Shown here: piece by piece, positions 57,860 to 64,000 of the stretch
How the letters are laid out: every line of letters starts with the position of its first letter
How positions within the stretch are numbered: the stretch's first letter is position 1
Made by a program: the position numbers and the translations under genes
The notes under the pieces: model-generated
Databases searched by the model: none
What the model was told of the DNA's origin: nothing
The model's input: only the letters and a program-made list of their open reading frames with translations
From: Fretibacter sp964410285
GTDB taxonomy: Bacteria > Pseudomonadota > Alphaproteobacteria > Caulobacterales > Maricaulaceae
Assembly: GCA_964410285.1 (NCBI GenBank)
Contig: CAYPFR010000004.1
Span: forward strand, 1 to 64,000
Reading direction: 5' to 3'
DNA: 64,000 nucleotides

Positions 57860-60700
57860 GCCCGCAAAGAGACCCCCAAAGAGCTTTTATCGCGTCTTCA
57901 AGGCCGGTTAAGAGACCATCAAGGCCGGCTTGAGAGTGACCCGCAGTCAAATCCGGTAAAGCTTTTGGCCTACGATATTTCCAAGGATGTAGAAGATCGC
58001 CGCGTTGCCTTTCGCGACATAGAGGCCTTGATCAAAATGCTCTCGGATGAAGGCGCGATTGCGCGGGCCCGCCGCCTGCGGGAGCGGGCAGGGGTCGACC
58101 GCCTCGGCGCGCTTGAAAAGCAAATTTCCAAAATGGCAAATCGCTATGCCAAGGACGGATTTCGTAAATTCAAAGCTTGGGCGGAGATCCCCGCGCAGGG
58201 AATCGTACTCACGGCGCACCCGACATTTTCTCTCTCGCGCGAAATCCGCGAAACGCTGGGCGAGATCGCGAGCAGTGAAGATGGAACTTACAGAAAACAG
58301 ACTAATCACCTGAAAAAGCTACCTTATCTCCCAAAACGGGCGCCCACTCTTCAAGAGGAACATGTTGATGCTCAGGCCGCCATCCAGCGCATTCAAGTGG
58401 CGGTTTCGGCGCTAAATGCGCGTATTTTGGATGTAGCGCGCAAAGCTTTTCCCGATGACTGGATGAAAATCACGCCGCAGCTTGTGAGCGTTTATAGCTG
58501 GGTGGGATATGATATTGATGGGCGCACAGATATTAGCTGGGGCGATGCGCTGCGTCTGCGCCTATCCGAAAAATTAGAGCAGCTTGGCCGCTACCATGCA
58601 CGTGCGCTGGCGCTCCAATCCTCCGGTAAATTTGACGAAGCCGGCGGCAAAGCGATCGCTAAGTTGGCGCAAAAACTATCTGATGCCAAAGAGAGTGCCG
58701 AGCGGGATCTCGGACTATTTGCCAAGGATATTTCTGATCCTGATAATCTGGTCGCTGCAGCAAATAATCTGACGCGAAATTCCCCGCGCCGTTTTTTGAA
58801 TTTATCCAAAGCCATGCCGCTCATCAATAAGGCGGTCAAGGGCGCTAAGTCTCCTAGTCTTGCCCGCGAACTCATTTGCCTACGCAGTCTGATGGCCAGC
58901 TTTGGCCTGGGCACATCCCGAATTCATTTTCGACTGAATGCACGCCACGTAGTGTCGGCTATGCGGCAAGTATTTGGCATTCGCGATCATAATGGGGATA
59001 ACCGCACGCTGCTGGAGCGGGCGTCGCGGCTAACGAAAAATGTAAAGGCGCAAAAGGTGAACTTTGCGTCCCTAGCGCTAGAAACGTCGACGGCGCACCA
59101 GCAAATGATGCTAACGGCGCAAATTCACAAATATATCGACGATGCCACGCCCATCCGTCTGCTTATTGCAGAAACAGAAGACAGCCTTGTGCCGCTTGGC
59201 ATGCTGTATATCGCCAAACTTTACGGGCTGGAAAATCACTTGGACATCTCACCGCTCTTTGAGACCGCAGATGCGCTCAATAACGGGGGGCGGATTATCT
59301 CAAAAATGCTCTCAAATCCTGTTTACCGCAGCTATGTTGAAAAGCGCGGCGTCTTTGCTATTCAAACAGGGTTTTCCGATGCAGGGCGCTTTATGGGCCA
59401 GATACCGGCAACCCTTGCCATCGAGCGACTCCAGAGCCACTTCGCGCAGGAAATGAAGCGCCACGGCATTAAAAATGTGACTTCAATTGTCTTTAATACC
59501 CACGGCGAAGGCGCGGGACGGGGCGGTCACCCGGGGACTATCGCTGAGCGGGTTGATTACGCCATGAGCCCTTGGGCGATCCATCAATTTGAGAAACGCG
59601 GCCTGCATCTATGCCATGAAACCAGCTTTCAGGGCGGTGATGGCTATATGTGGTTCCAGACGCCCGAGCTTGCGATGGCAACGGTCTTTAGCCTGATTGA
59701 TGTGCGCCATCATGATCGCTCAGAGGCGGAAGACGATGTGTTTTACACAGACCGTGATTTCTCTTGGGATATGTTCCGCACGATCGGCTCGGAGCAGGAC
59801 AGCCTCTATAATGATCCTAATTATGTCGGCCTTTTGGGCGGCTTTGGGCAGAATATGCTTGTGCCGACAGGGTCGCGCGCAGCCAAGAGGGCCAAATCCG
59901 GCAGCGGGGCCGATATGTTTAACCCGCGCCAGCTTCGCGCCATTCCGCACAATGCGATCTTGCAGCAATTTGGTACGCCCGCGAATATTTTTTACGGGGT
60001 AGGCCGCGCCAGCGCGATCGATGTCGATAAATTTTTGAGCCACTTGAAAAATTCCGCGCGCATGCGTTCGGCCTTTGGCCTTGTGATTGCTACATTGCAG
60101 CGAACAGATGTTTCTATTCTAACTGCTTATGGTCGGCTCTTTGATCCTAGCTTCTGGGTCAGCCGCGGTTTATCTGGCAATGAACCTATGCTCGCCGAAC
60201 GGTCCTTGATTGTCGCAGATACACTGAAAACTTTGTCATGGCGTAGTCAGTTGGTTGATCTGGCGACCCGTCTTCGCATGGACCTATTTGAAACCCAGCG
60301 CGCCTTTGCATGTGCCAATCCGCCAATTGAAACCAGCGCAAGTGACGAAAGTCTGCAAATCTTGCACGCGTTGCGGCTTGCGGTTGTGATGAAAATGTTG
60401 ATCGTGGCCACCGATCTTCCGGCCAATGGATCAGAGCGCAGCGGTCAGTTAAATGTCCTCCAGCGCCTTCAGACCTTCCAAATTGACGCCATTTTGACAG
60501 AACTGACGGACCGTTTTCCAGCGCGCTCTGAGGGTCTTGAGTGGACGCAAAAATTATCGGAAAAATCAGCAGCACCCTTGGGCGCGGGCGGCGGCTTCCC
60601 GCATATCAGCGAAACCATCATCAAACCGTTGGAACGGGCGTCGCAGCTCGCGCGTCAGGCCACCATTGCAATCACCCATCGTTTTGATGCTTATGGCTAA
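57857..60700 (+). CDS. phosphoenolpyruvate carboxylase-like protein, divergent
   Basis: Large protein of 947 residues if begun at ATC 57857 (911 from TTG 57965). It has the PEPC-like motif LTAHPTF with His121, a QTGFSDAGRFMG segment in place of GYSDSxKDAG, and NTHGEGAGRGGHPG in place of the HGRGG-x2-GRGG loop. Thus the lysine and the first loop arginine of classical PEPC are replaced by Arg and Glu, while the second GRGG is kept. It is probably a PEPC-related carboxylase of a distinct alphaproteobacterial subfamily; activity is not assured. It follows gap by 18 bp and precedes dnaG. Confidence 0.7.
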   Translation: MARKETPKELLSRLQGRLRDHQGRLESDPQSNPVKLLAYDISKDVEDRRVAFRDIEALIKMLSDEGAIARARRLRERAGVDRLGALEKQISKMANRYAKDGFRKFKAWAEIPAQGIVLTAHPTFSLSREIRETLGEIASSEDGTYRKQTNHLKKLPYLPKRAPTLQEEHVDAQAAIQRIQVAVSALNARILDVARKAFPDDWMKITPQLVSVYSWVGYDIDGRTDISWGDALRLRLSEKLEQLGRYHARALALQSSGKFDEAGGKAIAKLAQKLSDAKESAERDLGLFAKDISDPDNLVAAANNLTRNSPRRFLNLSKAMPLINKAVKGAKSPSLARELICLRSLMASFGLGTSRIHFRLNARHVVSAMRQVFGIRDHNGDNRTLLERASRLTKNVKAQKVNFASLALETSTAHQQMMLTAQIHKYIDDATPIRLLIAETEDSLVPLGMLYIAKLYGLENHLDISPLFETADALNNGGRIISKMLSNPVYRSYVEKRGVFAIQTGFSDAGRFMGQIPATLAIERLQSHFAQEMKRHGIKNVTSIVFNTHGEGAGRGGHPGTIAERVDYAMSPWAIHQFEKRGLHLCHETSFQGGDGYMWFQTPELAMATVFSLIDVRHHDRSEAEDDVFYTDRDFSWDMFRTIGSEQDSLYNDPNYVGLLGGFGQNMLVPTGSRAAKRAKSGSGADMFNPRQLRAIPHNAILQQFGTPANIFYGVGRASAIDVDKFLSHLKNSARMRSAFGLVIATLQRTDVSILTAYGRLFDPSFWVSRGLSGNEPMLAERSLIVADTLKTLSWRSQLVDLATRLRMDLFETQRAFACANPPIETSASDESLQILHALRLAVVMKMLIVATDLPANGSERSGQLNVLQRLQTFQIDAILTELTDRFPARSEGLEWTQKLSEKSAAPLGAGGGFPHISETIIKPLERASQLARQATIAITHRFDAYG

Positions 60701-60757
60701 CAGCTTTGGCCGCAAGGGGACTCGTAAAACTCCCGATTGACCTTTAAGCTGCGCGCC

Positions 60758-62575
60758 ATGCGCTTTGGTGAAAATTTCATGGATGAGCTAAAGGCCCGCG
60801 TCCGCGTTTCGGATGTGGTTGGCAAGGCTGTGAAATTAAAGCGCCAAGGCCGTGAATTTGCCGGACTTTCGCCATTCACCAATGAAAAAACACCAAGCTT
60901 TTTCGTCAATGATGAGAAAGGGTTCTATCATTGCTTCTCAAGCGGCAAACATGGCGATGCGATTAGCTTTCTTATGGAGATTGAAAACCTCTCCTTCCCT
61001 GAGGCCGTAGAGCGCCTTGCGGGGATTGCAGGCATGGAACTGCCAAAGGCGGACCCGCGCGCAGAAGAGCGCGCCCGCCTAAACAAAGTCACGGTAAACT
61101 GGATGGAGGAAGCGCAGGCTTTCTTTGCCGAGTGCCTGATGAGAGAGACAGGGCAGCAGGCGCGTGAATATCTTAAGGGGCGGGGCCTTACGCAAACGGC
61201 GGCAGAGCGCTTTGGAATTGGTTTTGCCCCAGATAGCTTTGATGCGCTGCGCGGGGAGCTTTTGCAAAAGGGCGCTGATATAAAAGTGCTGGTCGAAGCG
61301 GGGCTTTTGATCGAACCTGACGATACTTCAAAACAGCCTTGGGACCGCTTTCGTAATCGCATTATGTTTCCCATCCGTGACCCGCGCGGGCGGCTTGTGG
61401 CCTTCGGCGGGCGGGCAATGGATAAGGACGCCAAAGCCAAATATCTAAATTCGCCCGAAACCAGCATATTTCACAAAGGTTCTGTGCTTTACCGCTACCC
61501 CGAAGCGCGCAAAGCCTTGGTCTCGCCGGGGAATGCCGCAAGGGGGCTGATTGTCGCCGAAGGCTATATGGACGTGATTGCGCTGGCCCGCGCCGGATTT
61601 GAACACGCCGTTGCCCCGCTTGGCACGGCGCTGACCGAAGGCCAGCTTGATTTGCTCTGGCGGGCAGGACCTGAGCCGATCTTGTGTTTTGACGGGGATA
61701 AGGCAGGGCTGCGCGCCGCCTTTCGCTCCATTGAGCGCACGTTACCAAAATTAAAGCCCGGGCAAACTGTACGTTTTGCCTTACTGCCGGACGGCCAAGA
61801 CCCGGATGATCTGATCAGGGCGAAGGGCCCGAGCGCTATGCGGGAGGTTTTGGAGGGGGCTATACCTCTCGTTGATATGCTCTGGGCGCGCGAGCGCGAG
61901 GCAGGACCGCTGAATACGCCGGAGGATAAAGCGGGTCTGAAGGACCGCCTATTTGCGGCGCTTCGGGAAATCACCCATGACGGCGTGCGCGAGCAGTATA
62001 AAACCGCGCTTCTCGCCCGATTTGACGAGGAATTTGGCTGGAAATCCACGCGCGGGGGCGGGGGATACCGGTCAAAAGCGGGAAAAACCAAAGCGAGCCC
62101 TGCCATGAAACAGACTATGCGCAGCGGCGCAATGTCAGAATCCCGAGAGCGGCGCTTGATTGGGGCTGTGCTGGAGTGGCCGCTGCTGCTAGAACGCGTG
62201 GACGAAGCTTTGTTTCTGCTTAACTTTAGCTCCGAAGCCTGCCGTCAACTGCAAGGGGCGGTACAAAGCTATTATATCTCGACAAAAGCTGTTGATAAAC
62301 GCTCGCTTCATGCCCATATAGAGAAACAAGGGTTGGAATCTTACCTTAAAAAGTTCTCTGCTGATCGTATTCTTTGTATTGCGGCCATGGGGGGCGCTGA
62401 CGCGACACTCGATCAACGCGAGGCTATCTTTCTAAAAGAAGCCGCTGCCCTCATGGGTGAAGATCAGGAAGAGCGCGCGGGAGATGAGACACAATCCAGG
62501 ATCGTGGAGTCTATCTACGACAATAATAAAGACGCTATGCGGCGCTTGATGCGAGCGATGCAAAAGGACGCATAG
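60758..62575 (+). CDS. dnaG: DNA primase DnaG
   Basis: Primase of 605 residues. The start ATG 60758 gives MRFGENFMDELKARV, the family N-terminus; a TTG 21 bp upstream is less likely. The zinc-binding fold reads LSPFTNEKTPSF and YHCFSSGKHGD, keeping the His but with three of the usual four zinc ligands replaced, as I recall for alphaproteobacterial primases. The TOPRIM catalytic core is intact (VAEGYMDVIAL; CFDGDKAG). A C-terminal DnaB-interaction domain follows. RpoD lies downstream, the conserved macromolecular-synthesis order. Confidence 0.93.
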   Translation: MRFGENFMDELKARVRVSDVVGKAVKLKRQGREFAGLSPFTNEKTPSFFVNDEKGFYHCFSSGKHGDAISFLMEIENLSFPEAVERLAGIAGMELPKADPRAEERARLNKVTVNWMEEAQAFFAECLMRETGQQAREYLKGRGLTQTAAERFGIGFAPDSFDALRGELLQKGADIKVLVEAGLLIEPDDTSKQPWDRFRNRIMFPIRDPRGRLVAFGGRAMDKDAKAKYLNSPETSIFHKGSVLYRYPEARKALVSPGNAARGLIVAEGYMDVIALARAGFEHAVAPLGTALTEGQLDLLWRAGPEPILCFDGDKAGLRAAFRSIERTLPKLKPGQTVRFALLPDGQDPDDLIRAKGPSAMREVLEGAIPLVDMLWAREREAGPLNTPEDKAGLKDRLFAALREITHDGVREQYKTALLARFDEEFGWKSTRGGGGYRSKAGKTKASPAMKQTMRSGAMSESRERRLIGAVLEWPLLLERVDEALFLLNFSSEACRQLQGAVQSYYISTKAVDKRSLHAHIEKQGLESYLKKFSADRILCIAAMGGADATLDQREAIFLKEAAALMGEDQEERAGDETQSRIVESIYDNNKDAMRRLMRAMQKDA

Positions 62576-62604
62576 GGTCTATGAGCGAATTATCGGCCTG
62601 ACAG

Positions 62605-62624
62605 CCGTACGCATTTGCGTGCGG
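62605..62624. other. stem-loop between dnaG and rpoD
   Basis: CCGTACGC/GCGTGCGG, an 8-bp stem (one G-U pair) with an ATTT loop, in the 115-bp dnaG-rpoD gap. No T tract follows, so it is not a standard terminator. It may be an mRNA processing or stabilising element, as dnaG-rpoD messages are processed in enterobacteria. Confidence 0.45.
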
Positions 62625-62690
62625 AGGTGCGGGCTTAACCTATTTATAAGACAGTGGTGCGAACTAGCTGTTTTGACCGAGGTACTGTAG

Positions 62691-64000
62691 ATGGCAAAAG
62701 CCGCCGCAAAGAAGACGACTGCTAAGGCAGCGACGAAAAAAACGACCAAAAAAACACCAAAACCTGCCGCTCAAAAGAAAGCTGCTCCGAAAAAGGCTCC
62801 AAAGAAAGCCAAGGTTGATGCCCCGAAAAAGGCCAAAGTCGAGACTCCTGCACCGGTAGCAACGGAAGTTGCTATTGCTCCCGTGCCGACTGTGACTGAA
62901 GCGGGCTTGCTGAATTTCGAGTCTATCGAAGTTAAACGGATGATCGCCGTGGCCAAGAAAAGCGGGCTACTGACAACCAAAGAACTCAATAAGCACCTTA
63001 ATTTGAGTGATATCACACCTGAAGCAATAGAAATTACCCTCGCGCAGCTCTCGGAGATGGGCGTGTCTGTGATTGACGAAAAGGACGAGCCTACGATTGG
63101 TTCCAAAACGCTTGCCCGCACAGAAACAACTGCGGTCAAAGGCGGCAATTCCAAAGAAGAGCTCGACCGCACAGATGACCCCGTGCGTATGTATCTGCGC
63201 GAAATGGGGACGGTTGAGCTGCTCTCCCGCGAAGGCGAGATTGCGATTGCCAAGCGGATTGAGGCTGGCCGCGATACGATGATTAAAGGGCTGTGCGAAT
63301 CCGCTCTGACTTTCGAAGCGATCATGATTTGGCGTGAAGAACTGGAAGAGAGCCGCATCTTGCTGCGCGATATCATCGATCTTGATACCACGTATAACCG
63401 CTCTATTGGGAATATTCAGGAAGACCGCTCGGGGGCGGCTGTTCGCCGCGAGAAGATTGAAAAAGGCGAAATTGAAGCCACAGAAGACGATATTCCTGCC
63501 GAAGAAGAGCCGCTTGAGCCTGAACGAAATTACAAAGAGGGCGAAAAGCCCGTCGATGATGATGAGGAAGAAGAGGAAGATAAAACAAATCTGTCAATGG
63601 CCTCAATGGAAGCGGCGCTCCGTGATGATGTCATGGCAACATTGGATAAAATCTCTGAAAATTTTGCCCGTTTCCAAAACCTACAGCAAATGCTCATCCG
63701 CGCGCGCCTGTCAGGCAAGAAAATGCGCCGCCCGCAGGCCGAGGAATATGATAAGATCCAGACGGATATTATTGAACAAATCAAATCCCTTCAGCTTAAC
63801 AACGCCCGTATTGATGCGCTGATCGACCAGCTCTACGCGATTAATAAGCGCTTCATTAGTCTTGAGGGCCGCTTAATGCGATTGGCGGATGGCAATGGCG
63901 TGCCGCGCCAAGAGTTTCTAGAAGCCTATCTGGGCTCTGAGCTAAACCCGAATTGGATTGAAGATTTATCCGGCAGCAGCGAAGCTTGGGACCGCTTTTT
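62691..64000 (+). CDS. rpoD: RpoD, primary sigma factor (3' end cut by window edge)
   Basis: Group-1 sigma-70 factor, about 436 residues visible and open to the right edge. The N-terminus is a Lys/Ala-rich tail (about 1-50), followed by region 1.1 (VKRMIAVAKKSGLLTTKELNKHL) and region 1.2 (DDPVRMYLREMGTVELLSREGEIAIAKRIE), then the start of the acidic non-conserved region (EEEPLEP, DDDEEEEED). Regions 2-4 lie beyond the window. ATG 62691 is the first start in the frame. The order dnaG-rpoD is conserved in Proteobacteria. Confidence 0.93.
   Translation, partial: MAKAAAKKTTAKAATKKTTKKTPKPAAQKKAAPKKAPKKAKVDAPKKAKVETPAPVATEVAIAPVPTVTEAGLLNFESIEVKRMIAVAKKSGLLTTKELNKHLNLSDITPEAIEITLAQLSEMGVSVIDEKDEPTIGSKTLARTETTAVKGGNSKEELDRTDDPVRMYLREMGTVELLSREGEIAIAKRIEAGRDTMIKGLCESALTFEAIMIWREELEESRILLRDIIDLDTTYNRSIGNIQEDRSGAAVRREKIEKGEIEATEDDIPAEEEPLEPERNYKEGEKPVDDDEEEEEDKTNLSMASMEAALRDDVMATLDKISENFARFQNLQQMLIRARLSGKKMRRPQAEEYDKIQTDIIEQIKSLQLNNARIDALIDQLYAINKRFISLEGRLMRLADGNGVPRQEFLEAYLGSELNPNWIEDLSGSSEAWDRF

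Noticed and set aside
1..64000. Mobile elements, integrase scars or CRISPR repeats
   Set aside because: No transposase, integrase, regularly spaced direct repeats or tRNA-flanked junctions were found; the transition from steroid to housekeeping genes shows no visible boundary element.

Overview
The window reads as an alphaproteobacterial chromosome segment. The flanking genes support this: a primase of the alphaproteobacterial type without the usual zinc cysteines, followed by a group-1 sigma factor with a Lys/Ala-rich N-terminus, plus panD, GAPDH and YebC. TonB uptake and Rieske/P450 chemistry suggest an aerobic, probably aquatic Gram-negative of the Hyphomonadales/Parvularculales type; that placement is a guess. 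About 47 kb of the 64 kb is a steroid (sterol or bile-acid type) catabolic locus, and the rest is housekeeping.

Region 1 (1-16.5 kb, + strand) is one dense operon with genes overlapping by 1-4 nt or a few nt apart. It encodes the lower steroid pathway in a form close to the mycobacterial HIP regulon: HsaD and HsaC (A/B-ring meta-cleavage), IpdA/IpdB, IpdC, EchA20, FadE31, a small FadE partner, FadA6, an Rv3548c-like SDR, a second small FadE, FadE30, IpdF, then a MaoC hydratase, a true ketosteroid isomerase (Tyr/Asp/Asp conserved), another thiolase, and a lipoprotein-type formylglycine-generating enzyme. HsaD/HsaC open the aromatised ring; the Ipd/FadE/FadA6 set degrades the remaining C/D rings and propionyl chain as CoA esters.

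Region 2 (16.5-32.9 kb) handles side chain and activation. A minus-strand aldehyde dehydrogenase/SDR pair and a ferredoxin face a plus-strand set: tandem CaiB CoA-transferase, DUF35 protein, Ltp2-like aldolase, a 101-aa unknown, an AMP-ligase, a CaiB protein whose halves look swapped, an amidohydrolase, and a convergent crotonase with a duplicated or permuted architecture. A TetR regulator then heads an operon with a P450, a Rieske oxygenase and an SDR, closed by a clear terminator. Three near-identical 21-bp palindromes lie at the promoters of the SDR/ALDH pair, the ferredoxin/CaiB divergent pair and the TetR gene, defining a likely TetR regulon.

Region 3 (33-47.1 kb) holds an Old-Yellow-Enzyme-type reductase, two adjacent Lrp/AsnC regulators, a KstD-like flavoprotein, an SDR, a small membrane protein, an MFS transporter, a dienelactone-hydrolase-like lipoprotein, a TonB-dependent receptor, a DUF3604 protein and a KshA-like Rieske oxygenase. 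A shared promoter element, GCGTA-n3-AATGACA and variants, precedes the Lrp pair (inside a 30-bp palindrome), the TonB receptor and the KshA-like gene, suggesting an Lrp-controlled uptake and ring-attack regulon.

Region 4 (47.3-64 kb) is ordinary: Sel1-repeat protein, DUF1993, YebC, a beta-lactamase-fold lipoprotein, an M16 protease, a single-domain asparaginase, PanD, a renalase-like flavoprotein, GAPDH, a divergent PEP-carboxylase-like protein that seems to start at ATC, DnaG, and RpoD running off the right edge. No tRNA, rRNA, CRISPR array or insertion sequence was seen, and no gene-free stretch exceeds 300 bases.
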